Assembly: GCF_009765985.1 (NCBI RefSeq)
Contig: NZ_LMUM01000034.1
Coordinates: 612,729 to 676,728, forward strand
DNA from: Acidobacterium sp. S8
GTDB taxonomy: Bacteria > Acidobacteriota > Terriglobia > Terriglobales > Acidobacteriaceae
Direction of reading: 5' to 3'
Length of the DNA: 64,000 nucleotides
Shown: one piece after another, positions 53,170 to 62,926 of the stretch
Layout of the letters: each line of letters starts with the position of its first letter
Numbering within the stretch: the stretch's first letter is position 1
The notes under the pieces: model-generated
Database searches by the model: none
The model's input: the letters and a program-made list of their open reading frames with translations, nothing else
Told to the model about the DNA's origin: nothing
Translations under genes and position numbers: made by a program

Positions 53170-53892
53170 TTACGAAACCCGCACCACAATCGCAGTAATA
53201 TTGTCGCTGCCGCCCTCGGCATTCGCCTCATCCACCAGCTTCTGGCACAGTGCCTGCAGATCAGAAGCATCGCCGCTCAGCAGCTCAGCCAATCGCGGCT
53301 CGGAAACTTCCTTCGTCAGCCCATCGGAACACAAAAGGAAAAGATCGCCATGCTCCGTCGCAACTTCGTCCACATCCGGAGACACGGTCTCGCGCGTTCC
53401 AATAGCCCTGGTAATCACATTCCGCAGCGGAGACATCTCCGCCTCTCCAGGCGTTATCTGCCCCAGCCTCACCTGCTCGTCGACCAGCGAGTGATCCTGC
53501 GTCATGCGTTCCAGCGCGCCCGCGCGAAGCCGGTAGCAGCGGCTGTCGCCAACATGGGCAATCCAGGCACGCCCGTCGCGCACCAGCAGCGAAACCATGG
53601 TCGTTCCCATGCCATGCAGCGAGGTGTCCCGTTCCGCGTGCGAGAAGACGCGCCAGTTCGCCTCGGCAATTCCCTGCTCCAGTATCTTGCGCGCTTCATG
53701 TAATGTTTGTGCGCTGCAGACCTTGTCCCGCAAAGTCTCGACAGCTGTCTGGCTCGCAACTTCGCCCGCAGCCGCGCCGCCCATGCCGTCGCATACGACA
53801 AAGAATCCCACCTCGGCACAAAGCCCGTAGGAATCTTCATTCGCGGAGCGAACCCGCCCCACATCCGTCAAAGCTGCTGCCTCTATGAGCAT
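53170..53892 (-). CDS. PP2C-family serine/threonine phosphatase
   Basis: The ATG at 53892 has AGGAA just upstream and gives 241 residues (MLIEAAALTDVGRVRSANEDSYG). An alternative TTG lies 16 codons earlier. Metal-binding motifs are NEDSYG, FFVVCDGMGGAAAGEVAS, RAWIAHVGDSRCYRLR and LCSDGLTKEV, and GSDNITAIVV ends the domain. It is a stand-alone, cytoplasmic Stp-type enzyme that reverses Ser/Thr protein phosphorylation. No partner kinase gene is next to it. Confidence 0.92.
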   Translation of the reverse strand: MLIEAAALTDVGRVRSANEDSYGLCAEVGFFVVCDGMGGAAAGEVASQTAVETLRDKVCSAQTLHEARKILEQGIAEANWRVFSHAERDTSLHGMGTTMVSLLVRDGRAWIAHVGDSRCYRLRAGALERMTQDHSLVDEQVRLGQITPGEAEMSPLRNVITRAIGTRETVSPDVDEVATEHGDLFLLCSDGLTKEVSEPRLAELLSGDASDLQALCQKLVDEANAEGGSDNITAIVVRVS

Positions 53893-53983
53893 CGATTCCT
53901 GAAGCATCGCAAAATAGTCGTGCCTATCCACGATACACAAGATGGTCGATTCTTCACACCCAAGTAATCTTTATCTGCAAAGG

Positions 53984-54006
53984 AAAAGGCTGGCGCAAGG
54001 CCAGCC
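53984..54006 (-). terminator. Terminator of the ATP synthase operon
   Basis: On the minus strand GGCTGGC (54000-54006) pairs with GCCAGCC (53988-53994) around a five-base loop, followed by TTTTCCTTT. It lies 22 bases after the atpC stop codon. Confidence 0.85.
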
Positions 54007-54028
54007 TCTTCCCATAATTCGCTTTGAC

Positions 54029-54442
54029 TCACGAATGCGAAGCCGCACTCGCCAGCTTTGACTCGGCCTCCGCGATCACGCGGTTTGCCTCTTCATACTT
54101 CTCGGCGTCATCACCCGCTTCGTTCCACATCTTGTGTCCGCGATCGAGCTGCTCCTGCGCGCGTCCGGTGTCGATCTCTTCCGGCTTCAACGCACTCTCC
54201 GCCAGAATCGTCACCCGTTCCGGCAGCACCTCGACAAATCCCCAGTTGACGTTGTACCTCTGTTCGCCTGCATGTGCGCCGTGCAGGCGTACCTCTCCGG
54301 CGCCCAGCTCTGCCAGCAGCGGAGTATGTCCGAAGAGCACTTCGAGATATCCCGAACGCGATGGCAACTCCACCGCATCCGCCGTCGTATCGATGAGGAT
54401 GCGCTCCGGAGTTACCAGCCGTACTTGAAGTTGATCTGGCAT
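54029..54442 (-). CDS. atpC: ATP synthase F1 epsilon subunit
   Basis: This 137-residue subunit has the N-terminal beta-sandwich (LQVRLVTPERILIDTTADAVELPSRSGYLEVLFGHTPLLAEL) and a C-terminal helical hairpin (about 90-135). It regulates coupling and latent ATPase activity of the F1 part. It follows atpD after nine bases at the end of the operon, in the usual order. Length is typical. Confidence 0.96.
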   Translation of the reverse strand: MPDQLQVRLVTPERILIDTTADAVELPSRSGYLEVLFGHTPLLAELGAGEVRLHGAHAGEQRYNVNWGFVEVLPERVTILAESALKPEEIDTGRAQEQLDRGHKMWNEAGDDAEKYEEANRVIAEAESKLASAASHS

Positions 54443-54451
54443 CGTCGTCCC

Positions 54452-55909
<1,458 letters not shown>

Positions 55910-57010
55910 TTAAAGAGCGGCTGCGCCGCTGACAATCTCGATCAGTTCCTTGGTAATCGCTGCCTGACGCACGCGGTTCATCAACAGTGTGTAATGGTCA
56001 ATCAGGTCCGACGCGTTGTTTGTCGCTGAATCCATCGCCGTCATACGCGCCGCAAACTCCGCCGCCGATGACTCCAGCATTGCGTGATATAGCTTCGTCG
56101 TCACATAACGTGGCAGAATCGCGTTAAACAGCTCCTTCGGATTCGGCTCGTAGAGATAATCCACGTCTGCCGTACCAAAACGCTTGGCTTCTTCATCCGC
56201 CTGCTTTGCAGCCTCGGCAAAATCTGCCGAATCAGGGCTGATGCCCGCCGACTCTGCTGCTTCTACCGCCCGCTCGCGATCTTCCCTCGACATCTCCTCA
56301 GCATGCGCCACATCCTGCGCGCCAATTTCAACAATCGGAAGTATTCGCTCGACCACCACGCGCTGCTGAATCACTGACTTGAATTCGTTGTAAACGATAT
56401 AGGCCGCATCGATCTGCTCTCGCGTATACAGCGAGACAATCTCCGCGCCCAGTTCGCTCACCTGGTCGAACGAAAGCTTGAGCAGCATGCTGCGATAGCG
56501 GTCGTCCATCATCTCGACCGGCGCAACGCGCTCCTGGCGCTCGCCACGCGGCGCACGCTCTTCGTCGTGCTCGCTCCGCTGCGCTTCCAGATATTTCGCC
56601 GCCGGATAACGCCGCCGCAGAATATCTCGCCCCTTGCGGCCGATCGCTTCCACGTCGATCTGCCGATCGTTGTGGTCGCCGATAAAGTTCGTCGCTGCCT
56701 TGATAATGTTGGCATTGAAAGCGCCTGCAAAGCCGCCTTCCCCTGAGACCACCACCAGCAGCACATTCTTCTCCGGACGCGTCAGCAGCAGCGGATGCCG
56801 CACCTCGCCCGTCTCCGGATCGAAGATTTCAATGCGCCGTTTGAGCGATTGCAGCACGCTCGTCATCATCGCCGCATACGGACGCGAAGACAGCGCCCTC
56901 TCCTGCGCGCGGCGCAGCTTGGCGGCGGCCACCATCTTCATGGCCTTGGTGATCTGGCGCGTATTCTTGATGCTGCGAATGCGCCGTCGTAAATCGAGAA
57001 CGTTTGCCAT
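55910..57010 (-). CDS. atpG: ATP synthase F1 gamma subunit with two insertions
   Basis: At 366 residues this central-stalk subunit is about 75 longer than the usual 285-290. The N-terminal helix (LRRRIRSIKNTRQITKAMKMVAAAKLRRAQE) and C-terminal helix (RMTAMDSATNNASDLIDHYTLLMNRVRQAAITKEL) are normal. The extra length is charged: about residues 143-170 (EAQRSEHDEERAPRGERQE), and about 230-282 (AHAEEMSREDRERAVEAAES and on). Both are in the peripheral Rossmann-like part, away from the rotor coil. It is in the operon between atpA and atpD. Confidence 0.95.
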   Translation of the reverse strand: MANVLDLRRRIRSIKNTRQITKAMKMVAAAKLRRAQERALSSRPYAAMMTSVLQSLKRRIEIFDPETGEVRHPLLLTRPEKNVLLVVVSGEGGFAGAFNANIIKAATNFIGDHNDRQIDVEAIGRKGRDILRRRYPAAKYLEAQRSEHDEERAPRGERQERVAPVEMMDDRYRSMLLKLSFDQVSELGAEIVSLYTREQIDAAYIVYNEFKSVIQQRVVVERILPIVEIGAQDVAHAEEMSREDRERAVEAAESAGISPDSADFAEAAKQADEEAKRFGTADVDYLYEPNPKELFNAILPRYVTTKLYHAMLESSAAEFAARMTAMDSATNNASDLIDHYTLLMNRVRQAAITKELIEIVSGAAAL

Positions 57011-57025
57011 GGTTTCGCTTCAGGT

Positions 57026-58663
57026 TTACTTCTTGGCTCCAGCAGGCTGCGCCGTGTCCGACGACGCATCTTTTGCCTTGCTGTTGTCCTTATTTTTATC
57101 CAAGGACTTGGCTTGTTTTGTTTCAGGCGCTGCCACCTGCGCCGACTGGTGCTCCGCAAAGAAGTTCTGCTTGAACTCGTTCACCGCATCCTTCAGCTTC
57201 GCTCGCAGATCATCGTCCAGAGCCTTCTTCTCTGCAATATCCTTCAACAGTCCCGTCTGCGCAGAATCCAGATATTTGTGGAAGCCATCCTCAAACGCGC
57301 GGATGTCGGGTACCTTCACGTCATCCAGCAGACCCTGCGTGCCTGCGAACAGAATCGCCACTTGGTGTTCCGCCGTCAGCGGCTGGAACTGCGGCTGCTT
57401 CAGCAGCTCCGTCAAACGCTGGCCGCGATTCAGCTGGTTCTGCGTCACCTTGTCCAGATCGCTGCCGAACTGCGAGAACGCCGCCAGCTCGCGGTACTGC
57501 GCCAGATCAAGCTTCAGCGTCGAACCGACCTGTTTGATCGCCTTGATCGCGGCTGAGAAGCCGACACGCGAAACTGAAAGCCCCACGTTCACCGCCGGAC
57601 GGATGCCGGAGTTGAACAAATCAGTCTCCAGGAAAATCTGTCCATCCGTGATCGAAATCACGTTCGTCGGGATGTAGGCCGAAACGTCGCCCGCCTGCGT
57701 TTCAATAATCGGCAGAGCCGTCAGCGAACCGCCACCCTTTTCCTTGCTCAGCTTCGACGAGCGCTCCAGCATGCGCGAGTGGAGATAGAACACGTCGCCC
57801 GGATACGCCTCGCGGCCCGGAGGACGACGCAACAGCAGTGAGATTTCACGGTATGCCACGGCATGCTTCGAGAGATCGTCGTAGATCACCAGCGCGTGCT
57901 TGCCCCTGTCGCGGAAGTATTCACCAATCGACGTGGCCGCATAGGGCGCGAGATACAGCATCGGAGCGGGTTCCGACGCAGTCGCCGCGACTACAACGGT
58001 GTAATCCATTGCACCGTTTTCCGTCAGCGTCTGTACGACCTGCGCCACCGAAGACCGTTTCTGCCCGATCGCGCAATAAATGCAGATCAGGTCGTTCTTC
58101 GCATTGTTGATGATCGTGTCGAGCGCAATCGCCGTCTTGCCTGTCTGGCGGTCACCAATGATCAGCTCGCGCTGTCCACGGCCAATCGGAATCATGCTGT
58201 CGACGGCCTTGAGGCCGGTCATCATCGGCTCGCGTACCGACTGGCGATCGACCACTCCCGGAGCAATGCGCTCTACAGGCAGCGTCTCCGACGTGTTGAT
58301 CGGACCCTTGTCGTCAATCGGCTCGCCCAGCGCGTTCACTACGCGGCCAATCACCGCCTCGCCGACAGGCACGCTCAAAATCTTGCCCGTGCGCTTTACC
58401 TGGTCACCCTCGCTGAGGGCGGTGTACTCGCCCATTAGAATGGCGCCGACCTGCTCCTCTTCCAGGTTCATCGCGAGCCCGGCCACGCCGTGGGGGAACT
58501 CGAGCATCTCGCCATACATGACCTTGTCGAGGCCGTGGATACGGGCGATGCCATCGCCGAGGGAGATGATCGTTCCCACCTCGTCCACGCGGATCTTCGC
58601 GTCGTAATTCTGAATCTGCTCTTTCAGGAGCTGTGTAATCTCGTCTGCTTTAATCTGAGCCAT
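57026..58663 (-). CDS. atpA: ATP synthase F1 alpha subunit with C-terminal extension
   Basis: This 545-residue nucleotide-binding subunit shows the P-loop GDRQTGKT, the N-terminal [66 protein letters not shown] and [36 protein letters not shown]. The first 500 residues align with the family, and a charged Lys/Asp/Ala-rich tail of about 40 residues (from about 505, [18 protein letters not shown]) is extra. It is upstream of atpG by 15 bases. Confidence 0.97.
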   Translation of the reverse strand: MAQIKADEITQLLKEQIQNYDAKIRVDEVGTIISLGDGIARIHGLDKVMYGEMLEFPHGVAGLAMNLEEEQVGAILMGEYTALSEGDQVKRTGKILSVPVGEAVIGRVVNALGEPIDDKGPINTSETLPVERIAPGVVDRQSVREPMMTGLKAVDSMIPIGRGQRELIIGDRQTGKTAIALDTIINNAKNDLICIYCAIGQKRSSVAQVVQTLTENGAMDYTVVVAATASEPAPMLYLAPYAATSIGEYFRDRGKHALVIYDDLSKHAVAYREISLLLRRPPGREAYPGDVFYLHSRMLERSSKLSKEKGGGSLTALPIIETQAGDVSAYIPTNVISITDGQIFLETDLFNSGIRPAVNVGLSVSRVGFSAAIKAIKQVGSTLKLDLAQYRELAAFSQFGSDLDKVTQNQLNRGQRLTELLKQPQFQPLTAEHQVAILFAGTQGLLDDVKVPDIRAFEDGFHKYLDSAQTGLLKDIAEKKALDDDLRAKLKDAVNEFKQNFFAEHQSAQVAAPETKQAKSLDKNKDNSKAKDASSDTAQPAGAKK

Positions 58664-58705
58664 GCTTCACTTTCCCAACGGAATCTTGTCTTTCGGCAAC
58701 TCGCG

Positions 58706-59242
58706 CTAGCTGGCGAGCTGTTCCTTCAACTGGTCCAGCTTTCCCTTCACTGAGCCGTCATACACCGTACTGCCTACCCGCACCACCACGCCTCCGAGCA
58801 GCGACTTATCTTCGTGATACGTCGCCTGCACCTGCGTTCCAGTCATCTCGGCAACCTTCTGCTCGATGCTCTTGCGCTCATCATCAGCCAATGGCCGCGC
58901 GGTTGTTACCTGTACCTCTGAAATTCCAAGCCGCCGGTTCACTTCCTTGCGGTACTCAGCCAGCACTTCGTCCAGCAAATTGAGCCGGTCATGCTGAATC
59001 AGCACGGCAATAAAATTCCTTACCAGCTGCGACATTCCCAGTCGCGTATTCAGCTTGTCCAGAATTCCAACCTTCTGGTCCGCTGCAAACGAAGGGTCGA
59101 GAAAAATCTCGCGCAGGTCTGCGCCTTCCTTCCACGTGGCAACAAAATCATCGAGCTGCTGCTGGACCTCATTTGGGTTCAGATGCGCCTCAAACACAAC
59201 CGCGGCAAAGGCACGCGCATAGGGAGCGGCAATCGCTGCCAT
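58706..59242 (-). CDS. atpH: ATP synthase F1 delta subunit
   Basis: This 178-residue peripheral-stalk subunit has the N-terminal six-helix domain (APYARAFAAVVFEAHLNPNEVQQQLDDFVATW, LREIFLDPSFAADQKVGILDKL, LVRNFIAVLIQHDRLNLLDEVLAEYRKEVNRRLG). The C-terminal part (QVTTARPLADDERKSIEQKVAEMTG, DKSLLGGVVVRVGSTVYDGSVKGKLDQLKEQL) is also typical. Its ATG overlaps the atpF stop by one base (TGATG), so translation of the two is coupled. Confidence 0.96.
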   Translation of the reverse strand: MAAIAAPYARAFAAVVFEAHLNPNEVQQQLDDFVATWKEGADLREIFLDPSFAADQKVGILDKLNTRLGMSQLVRNFIAVLIQHDRLNLLDEVLAEYRKEVNRRLGISEVQVTTARPLADDERKSIEQKVAEMTGTQVQATYHEDKSLLGGVVVRVGSTVYDGSVKGKLDQLKEQLAS

Positions 59243-59961
59243 CAGTTCTTCCCTCCGTTGCCCTGGGTGCTGGCCAGATCAGCGGTAAACTTTTCCACCA
59301 GAATCCGGTCCGCATCCGCGCCCAGATGAATCTTCTGTACTGCCCGCTCAACTGCAAGATCGGCCGCAAAGCGCTTCAAATCGCGCTGCGCTGCGGCGCC
59401 AAACGCTTCAATCTCCTGCTCGGCAGATTCCACAATCCGCTTGCGCTCTTCTTCGAGCGTGGCCTTGACGTGTTTTTCATCTTCCAGGCTGTCATGCTCG
59501 GCCTGCTTCCGAATCGCATCGATTTCCGTATCCAGCTTCGCCAGCCGCGCTTCTACAGCACTCAGGCGTTTACTCGCATCTTCGGTAGCCGCGCGCGCCT
59601 CCAGCAGTTCTTTCTGGATTTTTTCCGACCGTGAACGGAAGGCCTTGGGCAGCGCCTTCACCAGGAACCAGACGATCGCAATGATCATCACTGCGGAATT
59701 GAAGTCTTCAAAAATCTTCGCCGCGGTCTCGGTGTCCGTATGTATCGACTTGGCAATCCACTGGACAGCCGCCGAATGCCGGTAATGCTCTTCCTCGGAA
59801 TTCGTCTCCGGCGCATCCATCTTCTCGTACTGAGAATGGAAGTTCCCAGGAGGTGGTGCCGGCGCAGTGTTTTCCTGGCTGAAGCCGTGGGAAACCGCAC
59901 CAGCCATCAAGACGATGGCGGCAAAAAAAATCGCAAATTTGATCTTCCAGTTACGCTTCAA
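59242..59961 (-). CDS. atpF: ATP synthase F0 b subunit, long form with N-terminal signal-like segment
   Basis: This 239-residue subunit differs from the usual b of about 156-170 residues. A hydrophobic, signal-like segment (residues 8-27) is followed by about 60 polar residues (HSQYEKMDAPETNSEEEHYRHSAAVQ), then the true stalk-type membrane helix (about 88-104, SAVMIIAIVWFLVKALP) and a long charged coiled coil (about 110-225). The frame begins with TTG at 59961, whose codon overlaps the TGA of the previous gene by four bases. The two b-type genes would make a heterodimeric stalk. Confidence 0.9.
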   Translation of the reverse strand: MKRNWKIKFAIFFAAIVLMAGAVSHGFSQENTAPAPPPGNFHSQYEKMDAPETNSEEEHYRHSAAVQWIAKSIHTDTETAAKIFEDFNSAVMIIAIVWFLVKALPKAFRSRSEKIQKELLEARAATEDASKRLSAVEARLAKLDTEIDAIRKQAEHDSLEDEKHVKATLEEERKRIVESAEQEIEAFGAAAQRDLKRFAADLAVERAVQKIHLGADADRILVEKFTADLASTQGNGGKN

Positions 59962-60425
59962 CGGGCACTCTCCACGGGGGCCAGGTCTGCGGGAAGAATG
60001 GCTTGAAGAATCTGGGTGGCCAGCTGCTCGGTCGAGCCTTCAATCTGCTGCCGCGCCTCAGAGGTCTGCGTCTCGAGCGCTTTCTGTGCCACGCGTACGC
60101 GCTCCTGGGCTGCCAAACGGACTGAGGCCAGCGTATGCTCGCGCTCGGTATTCCACTGCTGCAAAAGCTGGTCCCGGTGCCGGAAAATTTCCATGCGTGC
60201 CGCCCGCAGCCGGGCTTCATATTCCTGCGTCTTGGCATCCGCCGCGGCTATGGCATCAGCGGCCTTCTCTACCGCTCCCTGCGTCCGTTCCCGGCGCTCG
60301 GCAAGCGTCCGCGTCAGCGGGCCAAACAGGAGCACCCGGTAAGCCACCACCAGGAGAACAAAAAGGATCGCTGTCGGTATGCTACCGACAAACAGATCAA
60401 CGAGTTGGTGCAGAATCTGATCCAT
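59958..60425 (-). CDS. ATP synthase F0 b-type (b') subunit
   Basis: This 155-residue protein has an N-terminal membrane helix (about 13-31, VGSIPTAILFVLLVVAYRVLLFGPL) and an Ala/Glu/Arg-rich coiled coil (about 40-135, ERRERTQGAVEKAADAIAAADAKTQEYEARLRAARMEIFR) that resembles the second stator b subunit (b') of other bacteria. It is the first gene of the operon, and its stop overlaps the TTG start of the longer b gene. The a and c subunit genes, which usually come first in atp operons, are absent here. Confidence 0.85.
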   Translation of the reverse strand: MDQILHQLVDLFVGSIPTAILFVLLVVAYRVLLFGPLTRTLAERRERTQGAVEKAADAIAAADAKTQEYEARLRAARMEIFRHRDQLLQQWNTEREHTLASVRLAAQERVRVAQKALETQTSEARQQIEGSTEQLATQILQAILPADLAPVESAR

Positions 60426-60596
60426 GCTTCGCAGTTCTCTTCAGCCGCCGAAAAACCTGTCCGGCAACTTGTCTCCTACACTTCTACCCTCCCTATCCAC
60501 ACCTTTTCCAACGCCTTTGCGACTCGCTTCGGCGCGCTTTTGAGCTGCCTTTTAACCCTTGGAAATCTGATCTGGAAGGTCTTGCAGAACCTACTG

Positions 60597-60626
60597 GTTG
60601 TAACAGAGTGAAAATTCGAGTGTCAA
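60597..60626 (-). promoter_or_regulatory. Candidate promoter of the ATP synthase operon
   Basis: On the minus strand TTGACA (60621-60626) and TACAAC (60597-60602) are 18 bases apart, a good -35 with a weaker -10 element. It lies about 170 bases upstream of the first b-type gene. The 297-base gap between hflX and that gene (60426-60722) shows no gene; a G/C hairpin (CCCCC at 60697-60701 with CGGGGG nearby) after the hflX stop may aid termination but has no T-tract. Confidence 0.5.
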
Positions 60627-60722
60627 TGCGGGGCAGACACTTACCTTATACGTGTATCACAACCCGTTATTTTATGCAGATTAACACTTGACTCCCCCCA
60701 AAGCGGGGGTAGACTGAAAGTA

Positions 60723-62165
60723 TCACCTATGACCCGGTTCAGGGTCCAGCGGGTCGAATGCCTGGGAATCTCCACCGCTCCCACTCATTCGACCCGTTCT
60801 TGCGTCTACCCGAAACTCACGATACCGTCCCAGCAAGGAAGCCGGACCCGCCACCGTCATACGTACCGTGTTCCCGATAAACTTGCGGTCACGCAGCACC
60901 GCACCAGCTCCGAGGGCAGCCAATACTTCGCCCTTGGCCTGGGGAATGATGAATGCCTGCTCGATGATCGGATCCGCTGTCAGCTCTGCATCCACCCGCG
61001 CCAGCAATGGATCAATCCCCAGCCCAGCCTTGCCTGAAGTCAAAATCGCGCCGCTCGCCGCCAGCTCTGCACGCTCCTCATCCGGAAGCAGGTCCACCTT
61101 GTTCATCACCTCGAGACGTCTCTTATTCAGCACACCAAGCTCGCCCAGAACCTTCTCCACTTCAGCCTTCTGCTCCTCCCGCGTGGGACTGGAAGCATCC
61201 CGAACATGCAGCAGGACCTCGGCCTTCTGTACCTCTTCAAGCGTCGCGCGAAATGAAGTCACCAGCGTATGCGGCAGGTTGCGAATGAACCCGACCGTAT
61301 CGGAAAGCAGCACTTTCCTGCGCGACGGCAGCTGAATCGCTTTTAATTTTGGATCGAGCGTGGCAAACATCCGCGCCGACTCCAGCACTCCGGCCTTCGT
61401 CAACGCATTAAAGAGTGTGCTCTTTCCCGCATTGGTGTAGCCCACCAGCGCCACCGTCGGCACCGGAACCGACTCGCGCCGCTGCCGTTGCTGGCCGCGC
61501 ACCCTCCGCACTGCCTCCAGATCGCTCTTCACCTGAAGAATGCGCCGCTGAATCTTGCGCCGGTCCGTCTCGAGCTGCGTCTCGCCCGGACCTCTCGTAC
61601 CAATGCCGCCGCCCAACTGCGACATCGATTTACCCCGCCCAGCCAGCCTCGGCAGCATATACTCCAGCTGCGCCAGCTCCACCTGCAGCTGACCTTCGCG
61701 CGTGCGCGCATGTCGGGCAAAGATGTCGAGAATGAGCTGGGTCCGGTCCAGAACTCGGCAAGGCAGCCGATCTTCCAGGTTCCGCAACTGTGTAGGAGTC
61801 AAATCGTGATCGAAGAGAATGACACTGGCTTCGGTCGAAGCCGCCAAACCCGCCAGCTCTTCTACCTTGCCGCTGCCTATCAGGGTCGCCGGATCAGGCT
61901 TCGGCCGCCGTTGAATGATTTCCCCGGCAATCTCCGCACCGGCGCTTGTCACCAGCTCGCGAAATTCAATGAGAGAAGAATCCAGATCGAGATGCGAGGA
62001 AGCCGCGGATAGCTCCCCAGCCTCACCTTCCGCTGCGATGCGCGCCGCTTCGCGGGCAAGAATCGCTGTCGGGGGCAGAGGAGCGCGTCGCGCGGCGAAC
62101 TCCACCGCAACCAGCAGCGCGCGGTCTTCTGCGCCATCCGTGCCTGTGCGTTGAAGCTCACCCAC
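60723..62165 (-). CDS. hflX: GTPase HflX
   Basis: This 480-residue ribosome-associated GTPase starts with GTG and has the HflX N-terminal domain ([57 protein letters not shown]). [33 protein letters not shown] is the linker, and the G domain shows [14 protein letters not shown] (G1), [14 protein letters not shown] (G3) and [10 protein letters not shown] (G4). It rescues stalled ribosomes, often under heat stress. It is 30 bases downstream of hfq, as in many bacteria. The C-terminal segment is Gly/Asp-rich. Confidence 0.95.
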   Translation of the reverse strand: MGELQRTGTDGAEDRALLVAVEFAARRAPLPPTAILAREAARIAAEGEAGELSAASSHLDLDSSLIEFRELVTSAGAEIAGEIIQRRPKPDPATLIGSGKVEELAGLAASTEASVILFDHDLTPTQLRNLEDRLPCRVLDRTQLILDIFARHARTREGQLQVELAQLEYMLPRLAGRGKSMSQLGGGIGTRGPGETQLETDRRKIQRRILQVKSDLEAVRRVRGQQRQRRESVPVPTVALVGYTNAGKSTLFNALTKAGVLESARMFATLDPKLKAIQLPSRRKVLLSDTVGFIRNLPHTLVTSFRATLEEVQKAEVLLHVRDASSPTREEQKAEVEKVLGELGVLNKRRLEVMNKVDLLPDEERAELAASGAILTSGKAGLGIDPLLARVDAELTADPIIEQAFIIPQAKGEVLAALGAGAVLRDRKFIGNTVRMTVAGPASLLGRYREFRVDARTGRMSGSGGDSQAFDPLDPEPGHR

Positions 62166-62195
62166 GAAACGTTGTTCCTGAAATTCTTCCCGCAG

Positions 62196-62492
62196 TTAGG
62201 CGCTCTGTTCTGCGGTCGCTGATCCCGTCGGGCTGCCGGTCGCAGAATGCGACGCAGGCGGCCTGTGGTCAGCATGCAGCACAGACCGGGAGCTCACCAC
62301 AGTTGAGATGGCGTGCTTGAAGATCAATTGTTCCTGGCTGTTGTTCTCCAGCAGCACAGAATATTTGTCGAAGGAGCGGATCTTTCCTGTCAGTTTCACT
62401 CCGCTGACCAAGTAGATCGTAATGGGGGTCTTGTCTTTACGGACCGTATTAAGAAACGTGTCCTGGATGTTCTGTGCCGGCTTGTTATCCAT
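62196..62492 (-). CDS. hfq: RNA chaperone Hfq
   Basis: The start at ATG 62492, eight bases after AGGAG, gives 98 residues. The Sm1 motif ([43 protein letters not shown]) and the Sm2 motif ([14 protein letters not shown]) are intact, with the YKHA variant being FKHA. A disordered C-terminal tail of about 30 residues ([17 protein letters not shown] and on) is richer in Ser/Thr/Pro than in E. coli. It pairs sRNAs with mRNAs. hflX is directly downstream. Confidence 0.95.
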   Translation of the reverse strand: MDNKPAQNIQDTFLNTVRKDKTPITIYLVSGVKLTGKIRSFDKYSVLLENNSQEQLIFKHAISTVVSSRSVLHADHRPPASHSATGSPTGSATAEQSA

Positions 62493-62926
62493 GTGCCGAT
62501 CTCCTGTCATATATATCTCGTAGATTCAACTGCAACACTTAAAATTGCATTCAATACCCGAAGGCTATACAAGGTTGTAGAACAATACTGAGGATAAACC
62601 GAACCATGCAATGCCTCGTTAGCAAGCCCTGATTCCGTTCAGCCTGACGAAGAGAGACCTATTCCGCCTCAGACGTAGTTTGATGCCACAAATTTTTGAA
62701 GGATGTACAACCTTCAGAAATTTCTTTCCCACCTGAATAGTGACGCACCGCGCTCGTTCGTTACATCCACCTTTCGATGGATCGAGCAATTATTCCTCGT
62801 TACTCGAAGAGACTACGCCAATTTTCGGATCCCTGGCTCTTCGATGATTCCACGTATGAGGGTATTTATGAAAGGTATTTATGAAATCATCGTTAAAAAA
62901 AGCTTTTCTGTGGCAAAAAAACAAGC
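62493..62926. other. Intergenic region between hfq and the SH3-like gene
   Basis: No coding region is convincing in these 434 bases; the longest plus-strand frame (62703 on) overlaps the SH3-like gene in the opposite direction and has no family character. The hfq promoter should lie here. The only clear structure is a perfect tandem duplication of the 13 bases GGTATTTATGAAA (62861-62873 and 62874-62886). The stretch is AT-rich, with AAAAAAAGCTTTTC near 62896-62909. Confidence 0.4.

Noticed and set aside
53892-53940. Longer start for the PP2C phosphatase (TTG at 53940)
   Set aside because: The ATG at 53892 has a clear AGGAA site, and the family normally begins near MLIEAAALTDVGRVRSANEDS.
60685-60722. 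G/C hairpin after hflX as a rho-independent terminator
   Set aside because: The stem CCCCC/GGGGG is present but lacks a T-tract on the hflX side, so termination cannot be claimed.
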